Shown: piece by piece, positions 1-6,308 of the stretch
Numbering within the stretch: the stretch's first letter is position 1
Layout: each line of letters starts with the position of its first letter
Assembly (NCBI RefSeq): GCF_042654985.1
Contig: NZ_JBHSMT010000002.1
Span: 1-14,538, forward strand
Reading direction: 5' to 3'
DNA: 14,538 nucleotides
Source: Paraherbaspirillum soli
Lineage (GTDB): Bacteria; Pseudomonadota; Gammaproteobacteria; Burkholderiales; Burkholderiaceae_D
Program-made: the position numbers and the translations under genes
Notes under the pieces: generated by a model
What the model was told of the DNA's origin: nothing
What the model saw: the letters and a program-made list of their open reading frames with translations, nothing else
Databases searched by the model: none

Positions 1-1
1 C

Positions 2-196
2 GAGTTGGTGATCGGCGGCGCCGAGGATGGGCTGGTCGGCCGCACGCCCGGCGCGTTTCATGTGTGGTCGGCGGGGCCGCAGACGTTCGGGCCGATGAGC
101 ATAGATCCCATGCTTCCCAAATTGCCGTCTGGCGCGTGCATTCCCTGTTTGCTGAAGGCGATGAAATCCGGCTCCGGATTGGCAAAAATAGGATGA
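2..196 (+). CDS. vgrG: VgrG (TssI) T6SS spike protein, C-terminal fragment only
   Basis: Only the last 64 codons are inside the window; the start lies upstream. The visible tail has a beta-rich stretch ending in a W-S-A-G-P-Q-T-F-G-P segment, then a short linker and a C-terminal C-I-P-C-L-L-K-A motif. From memory, such tails are typical of VgrG proteins with a DUF2345 extension and a C-terminal CxxC segment in Burkholderiales. VgrG trimers form the tip of the T6SS needle and carry effectors, either on this C-terminal extension or through an adaptor. The TGA stop at 194-196 overlaps the ATG of the DUF4123 gene (ATGA), which is the classic vgrG-adaptor arrangement and supports the call. The fragment is too short for the N-terminal gp27/gp5 domains to be seen, so the identification rests on the tail and the context. 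Confidence 0.72.
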   Translation, partial: ELVIGGAEDGLVGRTPGAFHVWSAGPQTFGPMSIDPMLPKLPSGACIPCLLKAMKSGSGLAKIG

Positions 197-1077
197 CTTA
201 CTACGCACAAAACCCGCTCGATATTGAAAGCGTGAACCAGCAAGTACTGGGGCGCATAGCCAAAGACCCCGAGCTGCACTGGGCATTGCTGATCGACACC
301 GCATTCGACTATGAACAGCCGCACGCATTGCCGCTGCACGGCGTGAACTGTTACGACGGCCAGACTGCTTCCGGACTTGCCGACGCCGCGCCCTGGCTGT
401 TGCCCTTATACGCGCCGGGAGAGGCGATTGAGCGGACGCAATCTGCGTTGCAGATGTGGCTCAAGCATTGCAATCGGCGACCCATGTTGAGCATCGTCGC
501 CAGCCGCAAAAATGCGCATCAGATTGCCGCTGACTGGCGCCAGCTGCATTTTGTAAAAACCGGCGATAGCCAGCAATTTTTGCTGCGCTTTGCGGATACG
601 CGCGTGCTGACCACACTGCCCACGCTGCTGACAACGCAGCAATGGGCGGCGCTGAGCACTCCGCTGATGCATTGGCTGACGGCCGATCGGCAAGGAGCAC
701 TGGTCGCCGTCGCAGTGGCGCCGGTCGGAACCGGTGCAGCACCAGCTCCATTCGAACTCAGCAATCAACAAGTCGCCGCATTGACCGATGCCGCAGAAGC
801 GGATGCCGTGATCAATCACCTTGCGGAAAACATGGAAAAAATCATTCCACAACAAATCGCGCCGGCCCGGTTTTACGCCGACATCGTTCACACGCTGGCG
901 TTGGCCAAGCAATACCAACTTGAGCACTGGCCGGACAAACTGGCACTGATCACTGCCGCCTGTTTGACGCTAGGCAAGAGCAATAAAAATCCGGCGTTGA
1001 TCGAAATACTGTTGCAGCGGCGTTGGTATCCCGGCCGGTTGGGTGAGGCCATGGATGTGCTTGGCGTCGTGAAATAA
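193..1077 (+). CDS. DUF4123 domain T6SS effector adaptor/chaperone (Tap/TEC family)
   Basis: This 294-residue cytoplasmic protein has no signal peptide. DUF4123 proteins bind a cognate effector and load it on the VgrG tip without being secreted themselves. The N-terminal domain (about residues 25-165) shows the family pattern: a W-A-L-L-I-D strand near 30-35, a P-W-L-L-P-L segment near 67-72, and an L-R-F-A-D-T-R-V-L block near 131-139 followed by a helical stretch ending in M-H-W-L. Residues about 190-294 form a mostly helical C-terminal region that presumably confers effector specificity. I chose the ATG at 193 because it overlaps the vgrG stop (ATGA) and begins just before recognisable domain sequence. 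The frame stays open upstream to 64, but that part would lie over vgrG. The expected cargo is the DUF2235 lipase encoded downstream. Confidence 0.85.
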   Translation: MTYYAQNPLDIESVNQQVLGRIAKDPELHWALLIDTAFDYEQPHALPLHGVNCYDGQTASGLADAAPWLLPLYAPGEAIERTQSALQMWLKHCNRRPMLSIVASRKNAHQIAADWRQLHFVKTGDSQQFLLRFADTRVLTTLPTLLTTQQWAALSTPLMHWLTADRQGALVAVAVAPVGTGAAPAPFELSNQQVAALTDAAEADAVINHLAENMEKIIPQQIAPARFYADIVHTLALAKQYQLEHWPDKLALITAACLTLGKSNKNPALIEILLQRRWYPGRLGEAMDVLGVVK

Positions 1078-1131
1078 AGCACGGATTAAAGAGCGAAACG
1101 AGCGACAGCTGAAATCTAAAAGGGGAACTGA

Positions 1132-1689
1132 ATGTGTAAAGCCATTAAACGCATAGGCATTGGCCTGCGTACCGTGTTGATACTTTTGGCGCTGGGATTG
1201 CTGCCCGCAATAGCTGGATGCGAAGAAGAAAAAATCCCAGTGTCAGTGACTGGATACAACCACATGCCGTATTGGTCGATCAGGGGCTTTTCAGTCAATG
1301 GTGGGAGTGGTCCGAACGTTACTCCAGAGGCGGGCGGTGGGAAATTCTCCTGCTGCGTAGAGATACCCAAGCACTGGCGTCCGGGCATGAAGGCAAAGGT
1401 GAGCTGGGCGTACGACACCGATCAAGGCGGACCTCGTCCACCGCCGCCGCAGGAAGCGGAAGTCGAGATCCCTGAATACACGCCGGAAAATCTGGGTTCA
1501 GTGCAGGTGCATTTTTATCCGGATCATCGGATCAAGGTGGTGGTGTCGCGATACGGTATTACCAGCCCATGTGGCCCGTTGAGTGACGACGACAAGTTGC
1601 CATGGAAAACCCGGCAGGACTTGATTGAATACTATTTGGAAGGGAAAGGTAGACATGAACGATGTGATCGACTTCACCCTCAACCCTAA
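1132..1689 (+). CDS. DUF3304-type lipoprotein, copy 1 of 4; candidate Tle1 immunity protein (Tli1-like)
   Basis: This is a 185-residue predicted lipoprotein. A positively charged N-terminus and hydrophobic stretch lead to a lipobox I-A-G-C with the modified cysteine at residue 30. Residue +2 is Glu, so Lol sorting to the outer membrane is expected. The mature part carries the features shared by all four copies: a V-T-G-Y-N-H-M strand, F-S-V-N-G-G-S-G, a vicinal C-C-V-E, W-R-P-G-M-K-A-K-V-S-W, a run of four prolines, and V-Q-V-H-F-Y-P. I recall this pattern as DUF3304. The start is supported by AGGGGA a few bases upstream of ATG. Position beside a periplasm-acting phospholipase effector suggests an immunity role, which is inference. 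Oddity: after L-I-E-Y-Y the tail differs from copies 3 and 4 because of about 2 extra bases, so it reads out of frame into the next leader and stops at 1689. Confidence 0.8.
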   Translation: MCKAIKRIGIGLRTVLILLALGLLPAIAGCEEEKIPVSVTGYNHMPYWSIRGFSVNGGSGPNVTPEAGGGKFSCCVEIPKHWRPGMKAKVSWAYDTDQGGPRPPPPQEAEVEIPEYTPENLGSVQVHFYPDHRIKVVVSRYGITSPCGPLSDDDKLPWKTRQDLIEYYLEGKGRHERCDRLHPQP

Positions 1690-1726
1690 TCCGGGCCACG
1701 TACGAAACAATGAGAGGAGCAATCAG
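1655..1726 (+). other. In-frame leader segment before lipoprotein copy 2 (effector-5'-end-like)
   Basis: An ATG at 1655 opens 24 codons that run without a stop, in frame, into lipoprotein copy 2. The peptide begins M-N-D-V-I-D-F-T-L-N-P and reaches N-E-R-S just before the internal start. It resembles the N-terminus of the Tle1 effector encoded downstream (M-N-A-I-D...N-P...R-E-R). The end of the leader holds a strong Shine-Dalgarno sequence, GAGAGGAG at 1712-1719, 7 bp before the ATG at 1727. Lipoprotein copy 1 overlaps the first 35 bases in another frame. It could instead be the true N-terminus of copy 2. Confidence 0.55.
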
Positions 1727-2278
1727 ATGCAGCACGCAATGCATGATTGGATTGATCGAGCAGGTGCCGCAATGCGGACCCTGCTGATGCTTTACCTGCT
1801 GGGGCTGGCGTCGCTGCTGGCCGGATGTTCGAAGGAAGATAAAGTTGCCGTCGAGGTGAGTGGCTACAACCACATGCCGGATTGGTCGATCAGCGGCTTC
1901 TCGGTCAATGGCGGGAGTGGCCCAAATCTGTCTCCGGAAAGCGGCGGGGGCGGTTTCAGTTGCTGCGTAGAGATTCCCAAGCGCTGGAAACCGGGCATGA
2001 AGGCAAAGGTGAGTTGGTCGTATGACACTGATCAAGGCGGACCTCGTCCACCGCCGCCGCAGGAAGCGGAAGTAGAGATCCCCGAATACACGCCGGAAAA
2101 TCTGGGCACAGTGCAGGTGCATTTCTACCCGAACCATCGCATCAAGGTGGTGGCGTCGAGGTACAGCCTCGGTCATCCTAAGTATCCATTGCCCAAAGAG
2201 GATTGGGCACCGTGGACGCTCAATGAAGACTGGGCAAGGAACTATCAATTAGACCAAGAGGAGCAAAGAAAGAAATGA
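1727..2278 (+). CDS. DUF3304-type lipoprotein, copy 2 of 4; candidate Tle1 immunity protein
   Basis: From the ATG at 1727 this is 183 residues. The first 16 residues (M-Q-H-A-M-H-D-W...) precede a typical lipoprotein signal starting M-R-T-L-L and ending in the lipobox L-A-G-C, with the cysteine at 34 and Ser at +2 (outer-membrane sorting expected). The mature domain keeps the G-Y-N-H-M, vicinal Cys-Cys, tetraproline and H-F-Y-P landmarks. I chose 1727 because GAGAGGAG sits 7 bp upstream; starting at 1655 would give 207 residues with an unusually long stretch before the signal. The C-terminus is the most divergent of the set (P-W-T-L-N-E-D-W... ending R-K-K). The TGA at 2276-2278 overlaps the ATG of the next leader (ATGA), so translation is probably coupled along the array. 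Confidence 0.8.
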   Translation: MQHAMHDWIDRAGAAMRTLLMLYLLGLASLLAGCSKEDKVAVEVSGYNHMPDWSISGFSVNGGSGPNLSPESGGGGFSCCVEIPKRWKPGMKAKVSWSYDTDQGGPRPPPPQEAEVEIPEYTPENLGTVQVHFYPNHRIKVVASRYSLGHPKYPLPKEDWAPWTLNEDWARNYQLDQEEQRKK

Positions 2279-2340
2279 ATACCATCTTCACCCTCAATCC
2301 GGATCCGGGCCACGTACGAAGCAATGAAAGGAGCAAGCAG
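2275..2340 (+). other. In-frame leader segment before lipoprotein copy 3 (effector-5'-end-like)
   Basis: The ATG at 2275 overlaps the stop of copy 2 and opens 22 codons (M-N-T-I-F-T-L-N-P-D-P-G-H...N-E-R-S-K-Q) in frame with copy 3. The leader ends with AAAGGAG (2327-2333), 7 bp before the ATG at 2341. An AGGAG also stands about 11 bp before the 2275 ATG, so initiation at both sites is possible. It is the second of three related leaders and lacks two codons present in the others. Confidence 0.55.
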
Positions 2341-2847
2341 ATGCAGCACGCAATGCGGACCCTGCTGATGCTGTACCTGCTGGGGCTGGCGTCGCTATTG
2401 GCCGGATGTTCGGAAGAAAAAATTGCCGTGTCAGTGACTGGATACAACCACATGACGGATTGGTCAGTCAGCGATTTTGCAGTCAATGGAGGTAGCGGCC
2501 GTAACCTGTCTCCTGGGGACGGGGGACCAGGAGGAACGTGCTGCGTAGAGCTTCCCAAGCACTGGCGTCCGGGCATGAAGGCGAAAGTGAGCTGGAGCTA
2601 TGACGTCAAGCAAAGTGATCCTCGTACCCCACCGCCGCCGCAGGAAGCGGAAGTCGAGATCCCCGAATACACGCCGGAAAATCTGGGCACAGTGCAGGTG
2701 CATTTTTACCCGAACCATCGCATCAAGGTGGTGGTGTCGAGGTACACCTTGGGTAGTCCCGCCTATCCGATGAGCCCGGAAGATATGTTGCCGTGGAAAG
2801 TCCGCGAGGATTTGATTGAGTACTACAAAGAAAAGGGGTGGAAATGA
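2341..2847 (+). CDS. DUF3304-type lipoprotein, copy 3 of 4; candidate Tle1 immunity protein
   Basis: From the ATG at 2341 this is 168 residues with a compact lipoprotein signal: M-Q-H-A-M-R-T-L-L, then a hydrophobic core and lipobox L-A-G-C with the cysteine at 23 and Ser at +2. Compared with copies 2 and 4 it lacks 11 residues between M-Q-H-A-M and R-T-L-L, matching a clean 33-bp deletion between GCAATGC direct repeats. The recognition half differs from its sisters (M-T-D-W-S-V-S-D-F-A-V-N; Y-D-V-K-Q-S-D-P-R-T), while the tail ...E-Y-Y-K-E-K-G-W-K is shared with copy 4. The TGA at 2845-2847 overlaps the next leader ATG at 2844. Shared descent with its neighbours supports the family call; binding to the effector is inferred from position only. 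Confidence 0.8.
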   Translation: MQHAMRTLLMLYLLGLASLLAGCSEEKIAVSVTGYNHMTDWSVSDFAVNGGSGRNLSPGDGGPGGTCCVELPKHWRPGMKAKVSWSYDVKQSDPRTPPPPQEAEVEIPEYTPENLGTVQVHFYPNHRIKVVVSRYTLGSPAYPMSPEDMLPWKVREDLIEYYKEKGWK

Positions 2848-2915
2848 ACGCAGGAATCGACATCACCCTCAACCCTGATCCGGGCCACATACGAAGCAAA
2901 GAGAGGAGCAAGCAG
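2844..2915 (+). other. In-frame leader segment before lipoprotein copy 4 (effector-5'-end-like)
   Basis: The ATG at 2844 opens 24 codons (M-N-A-G-I-D-I-T-L-N-P-D-P...S-K-E-R-S-K-Q) in frame with copy 4. This leader is the closest to the effector N-terminus (M-N-A-I-D...N-P-E...S-R-E-R). The upstream sequence AAAAGGGGTGGAA before its ATG is nearly the same as that before the tle1 ATG at 3455, so the likeness covers the ribosome-binding site as well. GAGAGGAG at 2901-2908 lies 7 bp before the internal ATG at 2916. Confidence 0.6.
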
Positions 2916-3455
2916 ATGCAGCACGCGATGCATGATTGGATTGATCGTACAAGTGCAGCAATGCGGACTCTGCTGATGCTGTACCTGCTGGGGCTGGCGT
3001 CGCTGCTGGCCGGATGTTCGAGGGAAGATAAAGTTGCCGTCGAAGTGACCGGCTACAACCACATGCCGTATTGGTCGATCAGAGGCTTCTCGGTCAATGG
3101 TGGGAGCGGCCGTAACCTGTCTCCTGGGGACGGGGGGCCAGGAGGAACGTGCTGCGTAGAGATTCCCAAGCACTGGCGTCCGGGCATGAAGGCGAAAGTG
3201 AGTTGGGCGTATGACACTGATCAAGGCGGACCTCGCCCACCGCCGCCGCAGGAAGCGGAAGTCGAGATCCCGGAATACGCGCCAGAAAACCTGGGCTCGG
3301 TGCAGGTGCATTTCTACCCGAACCATCGCATCAAGGTGGTGGTGTCGATGTATAGCCTAGGTAGCCCAGCTTATCCGATGAGCCCGGAAGATATGCTGCC
3401 GTGGAAGGTCCGCGAGGATTTGATTGAATACTATAAAGAAAAGGGGTGGAAGTAA
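2916..3455 (+). CDS. DUF3304-type lipoprotein, copy 4 of 4; candidate Tle1 immunity protein
   Basis: From the ATG at 2916 this is 179 residues (203 if translation begins at 2844). The layout matches copy 2: a short M-Q-H-A-M-H-D-W-I-D segment, M-R-T-L-L signal core, and lipobox L-A-G-C with the cysteine at 34 and Ser at +2. It shares M-P-Y-W-S-I-R-G-F-S-V-N with copy 1, the E-D-K-V-A-V-E-V block with copy 2, and the G-R-N-L-S-P-G-D-G-G-P-G-G-T-C-C block and C-terminus with copy 3, so it is a mosaic. The stop TAA and the tle1 start form TAATG (one shared base), the tightest possible coupling to the effector. This makes copy 4 the best candidate for the main cognate immunity protein, although that is inference. 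Confidence 0.82.
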   Translation: MQHAMHDWIDRTSAAMRTLLMLYLLGLASLLAGCSREDKVAVEVTGYNHMPYWSIRGFSVNGGSGRNLSPGDGGPGGTCCVEIPKHWRPGMKAKVSWAYDTDQGGPRPPPPQEAEVEIPEYAPENLGSVQVHFYPNHRIKVVVSMYSLGSPAYPMSPEDMLPWKVREDLIEYYKEKGWK

Positions 3456-5395
3456 TGAACGCCATTGACTCCGCACACAATCCTGAGATTGACCGTGTAC
3501 TCAGCCGCGAACGTCCTCTCAGCAATCGCGAACTGATGCAGCGCATTCAAGCGCTGTGCGCACAGCATGGCCAGCCCGACACACTCTCCTGCTCGGGCAA
3601 TCTGTTTGTCGGCATGTTCTTCGATGGCACCGGCAACAACGAGGATAACGACTACAAGAAATACGAAAATGATCCGTCCAAGCAGAAGCACAGCAACGTG
3701 GTGCGGCTGTATCACGCCTATCCATCCAGAAAAATCGGGACCAACACCTATATCCCCTACTACATCCCCGGCGTCGGCACGCCATTTCCGCAGATCGGGG
3801 ATGACGGCGCCTTCCCTGGCGGAGCCATGGCTTGGAATGGCGAGGCACGTATTATCTGGGGGCTGACCAGAGTGTTCAACGCAGTGCATTTTTATCACTC
3901 TAATCGCCCTTTGATCCCCGACGATCAAGCCAAGACGATGACCGACGGCTTGGCCGGAGTCGGATCGCTGGGCTGGCAACGCCGCCACGCGCTCAAGCAG
4001 GTCTGGCAAGAAAAGTTGAAGGCAGCAATCGAAGGCCGCAAGCCAGAAATCCGGCAAATCAACCTGAGCGTTTTCGGCTTCTCGCGCGGCGCAGCCGAAG
4101 CGCGTACCTTCGTCAACTGGCTTTATGAAATCTGCGAGCAGCACGACGGCGGCTGGCGCTTTGCCGGCATACCGTTGCGGATACAGTTCATGGGCTTGTT
4201 CGACACCGTGGCGGCGGTTGGTCTGGCGGGGATGTATTCGTTTACAGAAGGACGTCAATCGTGGGCGGATCAGACGATGCAGATTCATCCGGCGGTCGAA
4301 CAATGTTTGCATTTTGTCGCGGCACATGAAGTCAGGGCTTGTTTTCCTGCCGATTCGGTACGGATTGACGGCCGCTATCCGCCCAATGCCAAGGAATACG
4401 TGTACCCGGGTGCGCACTCGGATGTCGGGGGCGGCTACCAGCCGCGAGCGCAAGGGAAAATGACAGGATTGGCGCGCATTCCCGGGTATGACATGTATCG
4501 CGCGGCGCGGATAGCCGGCGTGCCGCTGACAGCGGAAAACAAATTAAAAGAAGAAATCAAGGCGGCGCTGCTGCCGCATCCGGAAGACATTGAGCACTTT
4601 CAAAACTACTGCCGCCTCGCCGCCATTACGCCGGGGCCGGTGGAAGACATGGTGCGGCAGCATATGAGCTGGTATTTCAGTTACCGCTGGCAGTCCGGCA
4701 TCAGCGCTTATGCGCAACGAACGTTCTTTCAGTTGGCGAAGAAAGCCGAGCCGAAAATGACGGAATTTCTGCTCGATACGCAGCAAAGCTTGATGAATGT
4801 GCTGGCCGGCCTTGGTCAAGCAATCGATGCCCGCATCAACTCGCCGCGCGCGTCAAAAAATGCACCGCTGGTACAACCTTATTCGGCGGCTCTGCCGTTT
4901 CATGGCCTAATCGCGGCCGGAACATTCGCCTGGAAACTTGGACAGCGCATCAATGCCTTGGATGATTTTAAACAGGACGGCATCGAGGCCAAGGCGGCAA
5001 AGATCCGTAATGATGTGGGGCGCTGGCGTCGATGGCTGGAGGCGCAGCATCAGGCCGAGGTGCAGGATTCATCCGCCGTTGAACGCGAAACCTTGCAGCT
5101 GGTTGATGCGCTGAAGCCAGAAAAGCTGGCGCTGGAGATCGCCGCCTTTTTTGATTTTTACGTCCACGATTCAATGGCCGGTTTTGCATCCGATAACGGT
5201 GTTCATGAATTTAAATTCAATGGATACGGCATTGCCAAATTCAGGCGCATTTATTTCGGCAACCGCGGCGATGCGATGACGCGTGAAGCGGTCGAACGGA
5301 GGAATAAGGATCGCATTGCACAGGCAGGCAAAAAACACAGCGACCGTGCGCGGTGGGATCTTGAAGCTGCGGAACATGCGCGGATGGTGCGGTAA
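3455..5395 (+). CDS. tle1: T6SS phospholipase effector, Tle1 family (DUF2235 alpha/beta hydrolase)
   Basis: This 646-residue protein has no signal peptide, as expected for T6SS cargo. The DUF2235 hydrolase core runs from about residue 48 to 350. It contains F-V-G-M-F-F-D-G-T-G-N-N (51-62), the nucleophile elbow G-F-S-R-G (208-212, Ser210), L-F-D-T-V with Asp250, and P-G-A-H-S-D-V-G-G-G-Y (His321, Asp323). A late V-H-D-S-M-A-G-F motif (570-577) is also typical of Tle1-like lipases. Which His and Asp complete the triad cannot be settled here. Tle1 enzymes hydrolyse glycerophospholipids in the periplasm of attacked cells and need a periplasmic immunity protein, which fits the four lipoproteins just upstream. 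The start ATG at 3455 overlaps the preceding stop (TAATG) and has AAGGGG and GGAAG upstream. Its own stop overlaps the next ATG in the same way. The C-terminal third is largely helical with no named domain. Confidence 0.88.
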   Translation: MNAIDSAHNPEIDRVLSRERPLSNRELMQRIQALCAQHGQPDTLSCSGNLFVGMFFDGTGNNEDNDYKKYENDPSKQKHSNVVRLYHAYPSRKIGTNTYIPYYIPGVGTPFPQIGDDGAFPGGAMAWNGEARIIWGLTRVFNAVHFYHSNRPLIPDDQAKTMTDGLAGVGSLGWQRRHALKQVWQEKLKAAIEGRKPEIRQINLSVFGFSRGAAEARTFVNWLYEICEQHDGGWRFAGIPLRIQFMGLFDTVAAVGLAGMYSFTEGRQSWADQTMQIHPAVEQCLHFVAAHEVRACFPADSVRIDGRYPPNAKEYVYPGAHSDVGGGYQPRAQGKMTGLARIPGYDMYRAARIAGVPLTAENKLKEEIKAALLPHPEDIEHFQNYCRLAAITPGPVEDMVRQHMSWYFSYRWQSGISAYAQRTFFQLAKKAEPKMTEFLLDTQQSLMNVLAGLGQAIDARINSPRASKNAPLVQPYSAALPFHGLIAAGTFAWKLGQRINALDDFKQDGIEAKAAKIRNDVGRWRRWLEAQHQAEVQDSSAVERETLQLVDALKPEKLALEIAAFFDFYVHDSMAGFASDNGVHEFKFNGYGIAKFRRIYFGNRGDAMTREAVERRNKDRIAQAGKKHSDRARWDLEAAEHARMVR

Positions 5396-6267
5396 TGCAA
5401 ATGGACGACTGGGATGCCCAACTGCAGCAGTTGATGCGCGCACAAATAGTGGCAAGAAAATCCGAGGAAATAAAAAATCTGCTGCACAACCTGCATTTCC
5501 CTGACGACCCTGATCTGGAACAGCGCCTGAAACAAATCAAAGCCGCCCAAAATCCGCCGCTGGAAGCCGCCGCACCATTGTTGACCGCGCTGGCGCAAAT
5601 GCCGGAATTATCGCAGGCGTTTGGCGGCAGCGACGACGTTGAAGCCTGGCGCGAGTTGCTGAAGCGCGAAGTGGCCGGTTTTCAGCGCCTCGGGCAGCGG
5701 GCGAACATCGACGGCAAGCACCTGACCGTCGCCAGCTATTGCCTGTGCACCGCCTTGGATGAAGCTGCCAACTGTAGCGAATGGGGCGGCGCCAATGAGG
5801 CCGGGGATGTCGGTCCGTGGTCGCGCGAGATGCTGGCGCAATACCATCATGGCGATACGGATGGCGGCGTTAAATTTTTCCTGCTGCTTGGACACTTGGC
5901 GACCGGCGCGCCAGACCAGTATCGCGATCTGCTGGAAGTGATGTATCGCATCCTCGGCCTCGGATTTGAGGGGCGCTACCGTACCGGCGCGGATGGATTG
6001 CAAAACCTGAGGACCATACGCCAGCGCTTGTTTGCGATCATCGCGGCCGGTCGCGAACCGCTGCCGCAGGCGCTGTCGCCGCATGCCCAGGTTCAATCCG
6101 AGGGCGGCAGAAAACGCCGGCGCGGCATACCGTTGCGGGTTTCGGTAACGGTGATGGCGCTGGTGCTGCTGGCGCAGTTTGGATGGTACAAATATCAGTT
6201 CGCGATGCAGACGCGGCAGCTGACGGAAAGGATAACCGCCATCGGCAAAATAATGGCGCCGCGGTAG
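5395..6267 (+). CDS. DotU/TssL family inner-membrane protein, short form, in the effector cassette
   Basis: This is a 290-residue protein of the DotU/TssL family. The hallmark block F-Q-R-L-G...Y-C-L-C-T-A-L-D-E-A lies at 96-124. It is followed by H-G-D-T-D-G-G-V-K-F-F (152-162) and Y-R-I-L-G-L-G-F-E-G-R-Y-R (184-196), all standard for the cytoplasmic DotU domain. A basic patch (K-R-R-R at 240-243) precedes one transmembrane helix at about 245-265, with only some 25 residues beyond it. There is no OmpA-like peptidoglycan-binding domain. TssL with TssM anchors the T6SS baseplate in the inner membrane. Here it stands beside an effector rather than TssK/TssM, with an extra charged helical region (about residues 1-58) ahead of the domain. 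It may be a second TssL for a subset of spikes or an effector-associated accessory. The ATG overlaps the tle1 stop (TAATG). Confidence 0.82.
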   Translation: MQMDDWDAQLQQLMRAQIVARKSEEIKNLLHNLHFPDDPDLEQRLKQIKAAQNPPLEAAAPLLTALAQMPELSQAFGGSDDVEAWRELLKREVAGFQRLGQRANIDGKHLTVASYCLCTALDEAANCSEWGGANEAGDVGPWSREMLAQYHHGDTDGGVKFFLLLGHLATGAPDQYRDLLEVMYRILGLGFEGRYRTGADGLQNLRTIRQRLFAIIAAGREPLPQALSPHAQVQSEGGRKRRRGIPLRVSVTVMALVLLAQFGWYKYQFAMQTRQLTERITAIGKIMAPR

Positions 6268-6308
6268 TCCGATGCGGCCTCATCCCGGCGGCTTCGCCTG
6301 AATAGCAA

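Larger units (their letters stand above)
1132..3455 (+). repeat. Tandem array of four diverged lipoprotein genes
   Basis: Four paralogous coding units lie head to tail. Repeat units measured from leader ATG to leader ATG are 620 bp (1655-2274), 569 bp (2275-2843) and 611 bp (2844-3454); copy 1 has no leader of its own. The best conserved block encodes P-P-P-P-Q-E-A-E-V-E-I-P-E-Y followed by V-Q-V-H-F-Y-P in every copy. Other blocks are shared by different pairs of copies, giving a mosaic pattern that suggests duplication followed by recombination or gene conversion. Confidence 0.9.

Noticed and set aside
3431..4453. 340-codon minus-strand open frame over the tle1 catalytic region
   Set aside because: Antisense to conserved DUF2235 motifs; no start signal or domain of its own.
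6287..6298. GGCG-GCTT-CGCC hairpin between the convergent dotU and HKD genes as a terminator
   Set aside because: The stem is only 4 bp and there is no T-tract on either side; not supportable as an intrinsic terminator.
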